A stretch of 64,000 nucleotides of DNA from Blasia pusilla. Its lineage: Eukaryota > Marchantiophyta > Marchantiopsida > Blasiales. Shown here in pieces: positions 31,979 through 44,220 of the stretch (its first letter is position 1; every line of letters begins with the position of its first letter). The DNA is taken from NCBI GenBank assembly GCA_050084515.1, contig CM114274.1, forward strand, positions 34,286,001 through 34,350,000, given 5' to 3'. The translations under genes and the position numbers were made by a program. The notes beneath the pieces are model-generated. The model had not been told where the DNA came from. It ran no database searches and worked only from the letters and a program-made list of their open reading frames with translations.

Positions 31979-32869
31979 GAGAGCACACTTCAACAATGCT
32001 ATAATTGACCTATTGGCCTTCTCACATGCAGCAAGTTTTCCATTCAATTTATCCATTTCCACTGACAACATAGTCATTGTTCCTCCCACTTGTTTTAGGC
32101 TTGACTCCAAATCTTCAACCTCCTTGAGAGCATCACGAAGAGCCATATGCATGTGGATTTCTGTCCCTATGCATGCGTTGTCACGGTTCTCCCTCGATGA
32201 ACTTTTTGCCTCATCAGTGGACAATACTCCACATTCGCCTACTACTGTCGACGATCCCCCAATATTTAAATGACTTGTCATATTCTCCAAAGAAAATACA
32301 TTAGGAATATCCTCCGGATAGGATGATTCAACCACATTAAGAATTGTCGGAAGGCATGTGGATGATGGCATAAAATGCCTCTTGGCTCCATGAACGACAC
32401 TTTCTAAAGCACTAAGTTTGTGCTCCAAGAGCAACCTCCATTCACCAACTAATTGAATCTTGAAATGAGAAATTTGCTCATTGATGCTCATACATTTGAA
32501 ATTTGCACCACTAACACCCATTAGTGCATCACCACCCTGCCATATAATATATCTTGGAAGATAATGCAGGTTGTGAGGCATAACATCCCCGCCATCCAAG
32601 TCAATGCATCGCTAAAATAATTTCCACCTCCGAAAAAATCCGTGCTCACCAAAAACATCAGACCAAGGCTCGAGAGTTCGACAACATTGGCTAGTGCTCC
32701 TATTTCCTACATATGCGCAAGCTGGATATGTGTAACATCGTGAATCATTAGTAAGAATTTGCGCTATTCTTAGAGACACCCACGTTGGTGGAAATTCGAA
32801 ATTGGATTGCCTTTCCGTATGAAATTGAGCCAACGTTGCTTCTGGCATGCGATCAGCCTTATCAAACAT
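31961..32869 (-). pseudogene. Minus-strand reading frame of about 302 codons with one stop, function unknown
   Basis: From ATG 32869 (MFDKADRMPEATLAQFHTER) the frame stays open to 31961 except for one TAG at 32612-32614. It is the longest frame in the window not explained by a retrotransposon. The N-terminal part has five Cys (CYTYPACAYVGNRSTSQCC), perhaps metal binding. The C-terminal part (residues about 230-295) looks like a coiled coil: ALRDALKEVEDLESSLKQVG. I cannot name the family. The TAG may be a mutation, or mark an unrecognised intron. The upstream frame is closed by a TGA 39 nt before the ATG. Confidence 0.4.
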
Positions 32870-33754
32870 AGAAACTTGATGGTCCTTAAGTGAGATGGTT
32901 CCTTTGCGTCACCTACAAGTGCCTCCGGCCCAAACCCTGATCTGCACCATCCCCCCCTCACATATTTCGTGGGAGCCTAACACCTTCCTCAAGCTCAAAA
33001 ATGGGTTTCCCGTGGTCGAAGCCTTTGCGCCTACCATGACTACATCCAACCATGGTCGGACCGTGTAGTAATCTGACGGTTCAGGGTAGTAAAGCAGTAA
33101 CCGGACTGTCCGGTAAATGATCTTCCGTATATGGACTATTGGGAAGTAAACTTTAATAGAAATTGGGATACAAAGGAGGGGGGGCGGCATAGAGAAGAAA
33201 AAAACGAGATGGACTATTGTAGGTCATGGGGCCGTTCAAGCAAATTAAGTGACCACTCAAGCAACTTAAGTCGCTGTGGGGGGGCACTTAAGCAATAATC
33301 TGCGTATTTTAAACAATTTTGTGAGTGAGTCTGCCTGTGCATCGTATTTTAGTGAGATTTGAAACTGCTAAAATCTAGAAACGAACGCGCGAATGTGGAT
33401 GGAGGACAGCTAACTAACATGTAAGCCGCCAGGACTAGCTGCTGCCGTCAAACATCATCGGACCGAGAATCCCGCCAACTGCGCAGTAAGTAATATCTTA
33501 TGGCGTCCAGTTACAATTGCGGGGAATCTTATGGTTCACAATATAAGTCGACCTAACCCAGACGATGTCCCCAGCGGAGAAATGACGGCGGTTGTGCTCG
33601 GCCGAGGAAGAAGCGTGATTCTCGGGCAACGCACGAAATTGTGTCGGGAATTCGACGCCAATGGTTGGCACTCACCCATTGGTCGGGCACAGCAGGGATG
33701 GCGCCATGCGAGCCTTGTGGATAGGAGCTCCATGCCCGAGCGACCAGGTGTGCA

Positions 33755-33783
33755 CAGGTGATTAGGAAGTTCCTAATCACCTG
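33755..33783. repeat. Perfect 14-bp palindrome
   Basis: CAGGTGATTAGGAA and TTCCTAATCACCTG are perfect inverted copies separated by one base. A direct CAGGTG copy lies just upstream at 33745-33750. It could be a dimeric protein-binding site or a transposon footprint. Confidence 0.6.
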
Positions 33784-34754
33784 GTGCAGATCGTCGATCT
33801 TTCCTTGTGCCGCATTCAATCGACTTCCTGTTGCTGCTGCTGCTGCTGCTTTTCTCTGCAAATTTAGTTCGAATCCACTGTGTTGGGAACTCGGGACGTG
33901 GGGGGTTTGACTTAAGGTACAGGCGGGTCACCTCTCTCCTCTCTTCCGTCCAGAGGGGAGTGCCACGTTGCGTTCTCTTCTTGGTGTGAATCTGAGATGA
34001 GGTCGCGCTGGGGGTGCAGTGGGCGGATTTGGGATTTATGTGGCCGTCACGTCAAATTCACGAAGCCTAGAGGAATGAGAGTAGGATATTCCGTTTCCAT
34101 CCGGATGCGAAGAATACACGCGAGAATCGGCGCATCTACTGAGGAGGAGAATCCCGGGTTGCATGCGAACGACAATGGTAAGGAACACACACTACGGAAA
34201 GAAGACGTGCATCGCTCTCCCCTTCCTTCGCTCTCTGAGGTAAACACACAATCAACCCCCCCGATTACGGTCAGGAGGAGGAGGAGGAGATCTCGGAGAT
34301 TCGTCTTGCGCCCGAGACCCGTGGACAAAGCCTGCCCCGCCCGACTTCTACTCCGAGCAACTGTTGCAATGGTACGAGAGAGAGATGATTGCGACCTAAA
34401 GAACCACCCCGTGGAGAAAACGTGGTGATTCTCCGCCTCCGTGTGCGAAGCTGCAAGGGGGCGTTTAGACATTGTTCACATTCAACGTCCAAAGCCACGT
34501 CAACCGAAGTCAAGCCTGCTGGCACCGGGAAAGCGGAAGGACGCCGCCCCATTTCATTTGTATTGTTTGTGTCTGGTGTGGACGCAAGTAAGTGGGATCA
34601 CAAGGGTCGCGAAGGGATTCACATCCAGAGGCGCAGAGCGGAATATCGTTCGTTCGTACAATGCTTCTTCTTGTGGCTTTGCTTCGCGTACAGAAAGGTC
34701 TCTCATCGCTGCAACAGCCAGGCAGGAATCTTAGGGTTACTCGACTGGTGCCCC

Positions 34755-34966
34755 CGGCGCGGTCTGGATCCACGTTGGCGTTGTCGCCCAGGCCTATCAG
34801 GATCATACAGAAAAGTGCGTCCAGATCCTCCTTGCTATCTTCACAAAGCTCCATAAAGGAAGGGACCACATGATACGCATGACACTGATGACATTGTCCC
34901 GAAGCTCGAGTCGATATTCTTGCAGCTTCGCTGTGGTATCTTTTCGGGATGCGATTTCTAGCATTT
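34755..34966 (-). pseudogene. Candidate exon remnant
   Basis: On the minus strand, a coding-like block follows TTTTCACGGCAG (acceptor-like AG) and ends before GTAACCC (donor-like GT). It reads EMLEIASRKDTTAKLQEYRL and on to NVISVMRIMW, then after a one-base shift SFMELCEDSKEDLDALF and ILIGLGDNANVDPD. Composition and hydrophilic pattern look like real protein, but I recognise no family. One frameshift is needed, so this may be a pseudogene exon. Confidence 0.3.
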
Positions 34967-35494
34967 CGCTGCCGTGAAAATTCTGAGATTCACGTTAGGA
35001 CAAGGCTTTCATTTCTGGGGACTCGGAGATCTACTTTTACCACCCTCGCAATATGCGTTTAGTTTGGACATCCTCTTTCGCTGCCACTCCAGATCACAGT
35101 CGGTGATTGAACAGGTCGTTCACTCGCAACTTCCTTCGTACCATACGCCTCTTTAATTTTAAAAAAAAACAGAAAAAAAAAGCACCCAACTCGCTGATGC
35201 CGATGTTAGGATATGCTTTTTCGTCTCGTTCCCGGGTTTCCTTACGTGCGACTTCGCACAGGTGTCCGGGCGTCCTCCGGAAGGAACTTGAATGGCCCGA
35301 TCTCAAGTCAGGATTCGGAGTCCGGATCTCGAGGAGGAGCGTGTAGATGTTACGCTCGGCGTATTCGACACAGGACTTAGAAAGCTCGTGTAGTGGGAGT
35401 AGTAGTAGTATCTTGGCCCGAGGAGCGGGTGACGTTGAGGTAGGAGCAAATTGCAGGATTTTCCTTCATGAGGGAGGGACTGTAACGTAGGGCT

Positions 35495-35574
35495 ATCTCA
35501 CGTCGGGGAACTCCCACGTCGGGGAACCATAACGTTGGGAAGTCCCACGTTGGGGATATCCCACGTCGAGAATC
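35495..35574. repeat. Five tandem copies of a 15-17 nt CCCACGTCGGGGA unit
   Basis: Units TCTCACGTCGGGGAAC, TCCCACGTCGGGGAACC, ATAACGTTGGGAAGT, CCCACGTTGGGGATAT and CCCACGTCGAGAATCG follow head to tail. Four contain the CACGT core of plant bZIP/bHLH sites (G-box-like). This may be a promoter element array or a minisatellite. Confidence 0.5.
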
Positions 35575-35759
35575 GCAATAAACGCCGCGCACAAGTTATC
35601 ATTCACTCCAGATCTTGAACAGCGGAAGACTATACTCTGAATCGGGACCGTTTTGAGGGACGCGAATATACTTCCCCATTGAATAATTAAAACCTCTTTA
35701 TTTTGAAAGTAGGGCTCTTTATTTTCTGCGACGTCATAAGTTATCACGGAAATGCTTTT

Positions 35760-37216
35760 AATTCCTTAGCGTATCCAGCCCAGAAACAACCACGGTTGGA
35801 AAACATTTTACTAGATTAGATATACCCAAAATACAACTCTTGTTCACAAACGTAGTTGCTTGGCATTACATTTCTAAACATGGACTTTGGTATGGAGCCC
35901 GTCCAAGAAAGCGTTGATGAGAAATCAATCTTGCGAGTTTGGAAACTATGCATCCATTAATACTTTCCGCTTGCAAAAACTCCCCGAGATAGCGAGGAGA
36001 GATGAAGTGCTATGGACTACGTTGTTTTCAAGTCTTAGGAATCGTTTCACAGATTTTCTCATGCTAAATACCCTTTTTTGTTGATTGTAAAAACGAAAGG
36101 ATACGATCCGCGGCGGCGAATAAGGTCGTAAGCTCCCAACAATGAATAATACCTCGCTCTTTGAGTATACAGCCTAAACCCATAAACTTTTCTGAGTATT
36201 TCTCGTGGAGAGAGTTTTGACACGCCCCAACCCAACCAACTCAAAATATTTTATTTTGAAGATTCCCATGCTGGTGCTGCGTCCAAGGTTTACAACGTAC
36301 CATGCGACGACCATTATAAACCAAGCACGTGGTTACCACGTTGTCAAAGGTCATGTTGCCATGATGCCGTTCAAAGCGTGTGTTTTAAACGGGTTTGTTT
36401 ATGGTGCGACGTTACTTGGTGGTGTTACGCATGGGGAAGGGTTACTTTGTTCTTGCTGTTTTATCTACTGAAGTTAATTGGTTGTTTCGATGCATTTTAT
36501 AAAGTATTTATTTCTTTAAAACTGAGGGGAAATATCAATCAAATTCGATGTTTTTGTTGGGATTTTTTTATTATCATCCTTTTTCTATTCGTGTAATGGG
36601 TACAAAATTGTGGGCTCCCAACCTGAAGATCGCAAATGCATGTAAAATATCATCCAGACCTTATTATAAATTATAATCTCCGTGAAATATTAGACTAAAA
36701 TATCCTTAGTTATTTTAGACAGGGAAATCCTCACGATGATATGGAGTATTGGCATGGATACCAGCACTATTTTCTAATCAAATTAACATCTTTATCTATT
36801 CTATTATTGAGACATGGGGGTGACTACGAGTGGAAAACAAACAAAAAGAAAAGAAAAAAGTCCTTGTAATTCACCTTAAGGGACCCAAAAAATGTTTACT
36901 TACCTATGTTCGCTTCTTTATTTCCTGACTTGTACCATGGTGTGATTGGTTGATCTTGTTTGATTTGGTTTTCTGATTTTATTATGTGTGGAGGACACCT
37001 ATTTCTGAAAAATGCCGACATCTTGGAGGTAGCCACATGTTAGCTTTCGAACCTCATTGAGAGCAGATAAATGTAGTTGTCAACTATGGTGAAGGAGAAG
37101 GTATTGGAGGCAGGAGAAATACTATTCTAACGGTGGTGGAGCGAGTGGAAGCGCTGAAATTGCACACGGAGGAGGGTGTGGCAAAAAAATTGTAATCGAA
37201 GGTAATTGTATTTTGA
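35760..37216. other. Spacer, nothing recognised
   Basis: AT-rich with dense stops in most frames. Short frames (35887-36084, 36205-36471, 36378-36596) overlap and show no domain. It ends where similarity to Copia-1 gag begins. Confidence 0.5.
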
Positions 37217-39697
37217 AGGAGGCCTGGTATGCATCGGAAAAGCTATTCCAGACATCTACAAAGGCTAGACAACTTCAATTGAACGAAGTGAGGAAAGGAT
37301 CACAAAGCATCAATGACTATGTTTTGAATATGAAACATATTGTTGATAAGTTGATAAGTTGAATAGCACTAGAGTGATTGTAGAAGATGATGATATCATT
37401 GTTTTCACTCTTCAAGCCCTTCCAAAATTTTGTAAGTCTTTTGAGACCTCTATCTTTGTAAGAGAGAACTATCCAACCTTTCAAAAACTAGTACTTACCA
37501 TTGTTAATTAGTGAAGAGATGTGCATAGTAGGCAGCGGTAGCTTGCCTAGTATGCAAGAAAGTACACTATTTGTAGGTAATAGATCAAACAGAGGCAGAG
37601 GTCGTGGTAGAAGCTTCCGTGGTCGTGATGGATATCAAGTATATGGAGGAAGAGGCACTCAACATAACTTCTTCACTCAATCAATTGTGAACCACTACCA
37701 AATATGATCACAAGGTGGTGATAGTGGAAACCGATGGGATCAAGGTAAAAAAACATACGGTCCTTAGATCTTGCAATTACAATGGGATAAACGGTCAGTA
37801 TGTGTTGCAAACCTCATAACCAAACCAGTGTCAAGAAGAACATCCAAACTCTGGGGGGCTCATGCTAGAATGGTTTACGTTTAAGTGGTCTCTTGGAAGA
37901 GACGCAAGAGACACAAGCAATGAGACACGAATAAAATTTGAGCATTTCATGGATTTATGGTGGTAACTAGGAAACCTAGAGCCAAAGTGAACCAAGACTT
38001 GAGAGGAGTTGAGGTCCATCAGATAGTTGGGATCGCAAGGTATGCAAACGTCATTTTAGATTCCTAAACTAACTAGAAAGTTTGTCCCGAGTCTCAGAAA
38101 ACTTTCTAGTGTTGGGAAGCTAGAAATTAGGGAAGGGTGAGCTTCATGAGGTTCTCAATTGAGAACTCAATGGGTTGGAAGGTCGATTGACCCAGACAAG
38201 ACTAAAGTGAGTGTGGTTGGGTACAAATCGGCGATTAGAGCGTGTCCTACTGAACGTACGCTTCCCTAATGCTAAAGACTGACGTTTAAGAGGAATAGGC
38301 GCACGACACTTTGGAAAGTTTTGCTTCAAGGAGAAGGCAAATATGAGAATGAGAGCAATGGTAAAAAACGACTTGATAGTAGATTGGTCCATGGATTCTT
38401 ATGCATCAAATCACATGACCTTACAAGCTAAATGGTTTAGTAGTTTGGAGCGGGTGGAAGATCTTGCAATAGCGGTCAAAGAAGATGATACTTAACATCA
38501 TATCACGCATATTAATAAAATTCCAACAACATCATATAGTCTTTGTGCGCTTGGAAATGTTCTCTATGTTCCTACCATTGCAAGAAATTTGATCTTTCTA
38601 GGATAACTAGTAGAACAGGATTATCAGGTGAAGTTTAATATAGAGGGTTATTTCACAAAATAATGGATGATCAAACTATGATAGCTAAAGGAACAAGATG
38701 TGGCACAATGTTCAAATTAGATATTTCTATGCCAACGATTCAAATAACAATGTATGGTCAAACTGGCCAACAAGTCACAGATCTAAATGTGTGGCATAAG
38801 AGAATTGGGGATATGAATCTTCAAAGATTAAATAGTCTTTCATCATCTAATCTAGTAATAGAACTTCCTCGATTAGATTTATGTCATGCTTGCCAATTTG
38901 GAATACAAGGTAGATTTCCATTTTCGAAACAAGGTAGAAAAGCATCCAAGATATTGGAGTTGATTGACCACAACATAGCATTAGTGGTTATCAATACTTT
39001 GTTTCATTTATTGACGACTTCTTTAGGTATATATATGGGTATACTTTCTGAAAGCCAAGTCATAGGTTTTTTCAATATTTCAAATATTTAAAATTGTATT
39101 AGAGAAACGGACTAGAGAACACATTATAAATTGTGTTATGATGGAGGAGAGTGTCTTTCAATAGAGTTTGATGACTACTTACAAAGTTTTATGACTATTA
39201 ACTACTTCTAACGATAAATTACTTGTCGTTCCACTCCACAAAAAATTGAGTGGCCGAGAGGAAGAATCAACATCTCTCTAAGGCGGCACATGCTATGTTC
39301 AATTAGAAGAACATGCCTAAGGTATATTGGGCAAATGTTGTACCGTACGAAGTCTTCTTAATCAATCAAACTCCAACAATAAGAGTTCATGATAAGCTGC
39401 ATTCAAAGTCTTCAAATGAAGTAAAGCTGATTTCTCCTTCTTGAAATTATTTCGTTGTATTTGTTATGCTCATGTTTTTTTTGAAAGACTTAAAAAATTA
39501 GATCCCAAATTTGAAAGATGTATCTTCATTGGCTACGGTGATGGAACTAAGGGATATAAGTGCTACATTCCATCCTCTATGCAGCTTATTATTAGTCGAG
39601 ATGTTGTTTTTTATGAGCTTAAGTTATGGTATGCTCCATCTGAGCCTATTCCACCCGTAAACTCGTTAGTTGAGGAGGAGAACATGACTATAAACCA
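37217..39697 (+). mobile_element. Truncated Copia copy (Copia-2), gag to integrase C-terminus
   Basis: A second member of the Copia-1 family, aligning to 22230-24315. It lacks both LTRs, the primer site, the start of gag and all of RT/RNase H. Gag remnants read RGRGRSFRGRDGYQVYGGRG (37584). The zinc knuckle is split by an insert at 37800-38305. The protease reads SYASNHMT. The pre-integrase frame 38663-39091 has VWHKRIGDMNLQRLNSLSSS and CHACQFG. The integrase C-terminal part at 39441-39680 has RCIFIGYGDGTKGYKCYIPS. It carries many stops and indels, more than Copia-1. It ends abruptly at 39697, where an inverted Gypsy gag fragment begins. Confidence 0.85.
37800..38305. mobile_element. About 500-bp insertion in the Copia-2 zinc-knuckle codons
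   Basis: Copia-2 matches Copia-1 up to GGGATAAACGGTCAGTATG and resumes at CACTTTGGAAAGTTTTGCTT, so the intervening sequence is foreign. It contains a perfect 12-bp hairpin (ACTAGAAAGTTT 38072-38083, AAACTTTCTAGT 38099-38110) and a 16-bp palindrome GTTCTCAATTGAGAAC (38151-38166). No ORF, no clear terminal repeats and no obvious target duplication were found, so its class is unknown. Confidence 0.55.
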
Positions 39698-39700
39698 CCA

Positions 39701-40604
39701 CATGTCCAACAAACAAATCTTGGCAGTTTTTGCTACTACGCCACGTATGATGGTGTATGTCTCTATGGCACATCCTCCCGGTAACCTCCTTAGCTCGTGG
39801 AACTACAATCCTCTCTCAAAATCCACATTGCTACATTGGCGATACAAGCAATCATGACTACTCTCGGATATATAACCCATGGTTGCTACGCTCTCCTTAG
39901 ACATGTTGTACTCAATACTCTCAACCATCTCAAATACATCTCTCAACATAGGCGAGGTACACATAAGAAATACCGCATTCCTCACCCGTCTGCGCATGTC
40001 TCATTCCAACATCGCGTACCATGCTTAGACACTTTTGGCCTCCATCAACCCATAAATGACATTAATCAAATGACTCAAGCGAATGAATGCCTTCCACAAA
40101 ATCTCTCCCGCACGCCTCTGGAAATCATGGATGCTCTGTAACTTCTCAATTCGCATCCTGTGGTAGTTCCTCTGCAACTCCGTAAAGAACTCAACCATAA
40201 GATTAAACCTAGGACAAACCCGAGTGGATGATGCAATTGCTCCAATCTGACTCATCCCTCCTAGCACATCACTAGTAGCAAAAGAAGTAGCTTCTCCTCA
40301 CTCCTCCAACTCATTTGGAAATGGCTCAATCCATGACATATAATGCGGGTTATAGTAGAGTCTCTAAGCCTAAATCTCACATGCATACCTTTGGGAAAAC
40401 TCATGGTAATCATCCATGGGTCCCCCCTCTAAGTGCTAGAATATTCTATTCCATGTTATAAATGGGTTAAACTCTCTAGAATTCCTAGCCGGAGGTGAGT
40501 CACACCAACTCCTAAACTCTGCAATGAAGTCGTGCAACTCTATAGTACCCATAGCTCCCGGAAACCTACGTGGTCCTCTACCTCAGTCGTCCATCTCTTA
40601 CTCC
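39701..40604 (-). mobile_element. Inverted Gypsy gag fragment
   Basis: Its reverse complement aligns over about 900 nt to the Gypsy gag at 17034-17933. Minus-strand peptides include TELQRNYHRMRIEKLQSIHD (from 40267-40025) and TSPMLRDVFEMVESIEYNMS (39997-39803), the counterparts of the gag core in the larger element. It carries different mutations from that copy, so it is an independent insertion or an old duplicate. The left edge is fused directly to Copia-2. The right edge is the palindrome at 40571-40643. Confidence 0.8.
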
Positions 40605-40643
40605 CATGCGGAGTATGAGATGGACGACCGAGGTAGAGGACCA
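40571..40643. repeat. 73-bp inverted repeat at the gag fragment edge
   Basis: A 27-nt arm at 40571-40597 (starts TGGTCCTCTACCTC) pairs with 40617-40643 (ends GAGGTAGAGGACCA) with one mismatch. The loop itself continues pairing (TACTCC 40599-40604, GGAGTA 40610-40615) around CATGC. The right arm re-reads the gag start (EMDDRGRGP) in the opposite direction. It looks like a fold-back or template-switch product at the end of the fragment. Confidence 0.75.
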
Positions 40644-42600
40644 CAGAAGAAGCTCCAGGTGGTCCCTCACGTGGAGACCCTCAAAACCTCACACCACTTC
40701 GTGTAAAACCTCTTGAGCTACTTTCAAGTCCACCACCTCGCCTCTCAAAGTCCCCCAAAAAACACCGTGATGACCCTCACGCGATCACTCTCAATCTCAC
40801 GAGTAATCCCTCAATCACTCAACCCAAACATCAGACACTCAATCTATACTCGCTCTCACTAAGACGTGTATTGTGCGGCAACAAGTGGCGTGGTGCGGAA
40901 AATCGATTGATCTATCGTCTTATAGACACAACATACTGTAGTGTCCATTTTTGAAATTTTGACAGAAAGAGCATTTTTTGTATAGGAGTCCTCCTTGAGC
41001 AAGGACTAAGGACTCAATATCGGAAGTAAGGAGTCTTACTTTATCAAAATTGTGTGAATAGTGACTAATAGAACTCTGATGAGAGGACAAGAGATGTTAG
41101 AAGATTAAGGAATGTCTTGGAAGAGTGAGAATGGTGTAAAATACTGGAAAAGAAGTTAGAAGAAGAAGCGCGTGTGCTTCGTAAGAAAAGACCGAAGTAA
41201 GAACAGTAGTGAAGACTGTCAACAAAGATTGGGAAAAGCTTCTTTGTGAAGAAGAGTGAAGGTAGTCTTTGTGCGAAGACCGGATACAAGGAACGAAGAG
41301 CGAAGACCCAAGAGCAAAAACTAAGAGCTCTAAGAAGAAAGAGGAAGAAGCATAAGAAGTCAATGAGTCTTTAGTAAGCAGAAAAGTTTATTAAGATCAT
41401 GATTTTGGTTCTAGTTCTCCGTGCCTTTTCCATCCACGACAAGGCTTGTAGCCTATTCTTGCGATTATGCTCCTTTTCGAGCATGATTTCCTTTTGCTTT
41501 ACGTATTCATATCCTCTTCACTCTGCATGTGGAAAATCTCTTCGTTTGTTGCGCATTTTCTAAAAGGCCTAATACCTCGTGGGTCTACATAGGTAATTTC
41601 TAAAGTTTTTGGGCTATTTGATCTTTAGCCCCGGAATTTTAGTGTCTTGCCTATCAACGTACTAAATTGAAATATGAGGAGATGAATTCCAAGTAAGAGT
41701 CCAAGTCTCCGGGTCCGCCTCACACTTCTATGTGTCCTAGGAAGCTTTGATTTGCAAGCTAAATCGATTATTTGATTGAAGTTTCAACTATCAATGTCTA
41801 ATCATCTTGGTCAACAATATGTTTTATCTCCCGCAAAAAAATTGCTTTGTCTAACCCGGAGAAATCCATGATGTGGGAGCTTTAGCCTTGAAGTGGAAGC
41901 TATAGCAATCAAGAAATTTCTCATCCATGAACCACGTTGTCTGACCAATTAGGTTTCGATTCTATTATGTTGAACTTACCGAAGTTCTCGAGTGCCAAAG
42001 ATTATTGGGATATTTGACTAATTAGGCTCGGAACTCTGTAGACAACGGTCGGCTACATATCAAACTGAACTTCTTGACCAGGATACGAACTCCAATTGCG
42101 ATGTAAGATAATGCGAACTCGTCCATTCAATGTTCTTTATTCAAAATCTTCACTCCATGCACTGGAATTGGAACGCTTCCTTCTTGATCGCAGAGCGCCA
42201 GAGTGCGTGGAGTTGTGGATGTCTTCTAATATCAAGGGAGCCTTGAGGAGAAATTGCTGATCAAGCTTCTTATTGCTCCGCTCTTGTATTTCTAATGAGC
42301 TAAGCTACTCCACTTCCAATTACAAAGTGGCTCATAAGGCTTGGAATTGGAACGGGACCCCACTTCTTCTTTTTTGGATGGGATCTCTAATCTTGTTTTT
42401 GTGAGTTGTGCCACTTGGAGGATATTTTCGGGAATTGTGAAATCCAAGTAAGGGAAATGTTCTACCATGCGTTTGACACTACATGCTGCACGATTTTCCT
42501 TTAGATGAATTGCGGCCTTTGAGCTCTTCTTGTGAAGGTCTGTGGGTGAATATACATTGACATTGGTGAGTGATGATGGCCATGAGACTGGCCCATTTTG
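40644..42600. other. Spacer, possibly Gypsy leader remnant at its left end
   Basis: 40644-40860 is pyrimidine-rich on the plus strand (AATCTCACGAGTAATCCCTC) and could be the inverted leader of the gag fragment, but it does not align convincingly to 15657-17030. 41060-41350 is strongly purine-rich (GAAG repeats). No gene supported. Confidence 0.35.
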
Positions 42601-42617
42601 TAGATGATGTTGTAGGT

Positions 42618-44220
<1,603 letters not shown>

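Larger units (their letters stand above)
33000..35760. other. GC/CpG-rich island with palindrome and short tandem repeats
   Basis: Sharp rise in GC and CG content from about 33350. It contains the palindrome at 33755-33783, a GCT repeat (33831-33850), GGA repeats (34272-34290), and a CCCACGTCGGGGA array at 35495-35574. Overlapping open frames on both strands (33997-34428, 34389-34856 plus; 34472-34047 minus) have no domain and are probably compositional. A candidate exon remnant lies on the minus strand at 34966-34755. The island may be the promoter and leader region of a lost or distant gene. Confidence 0.3.

Noticed and set aside
33997-34856. Frames of 143 and 155 codons in a GC-rich island
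   Set aside because: Overlap each other and antisense frames; no domain, and long frames are expected from low stop density in GC-rich DNA.
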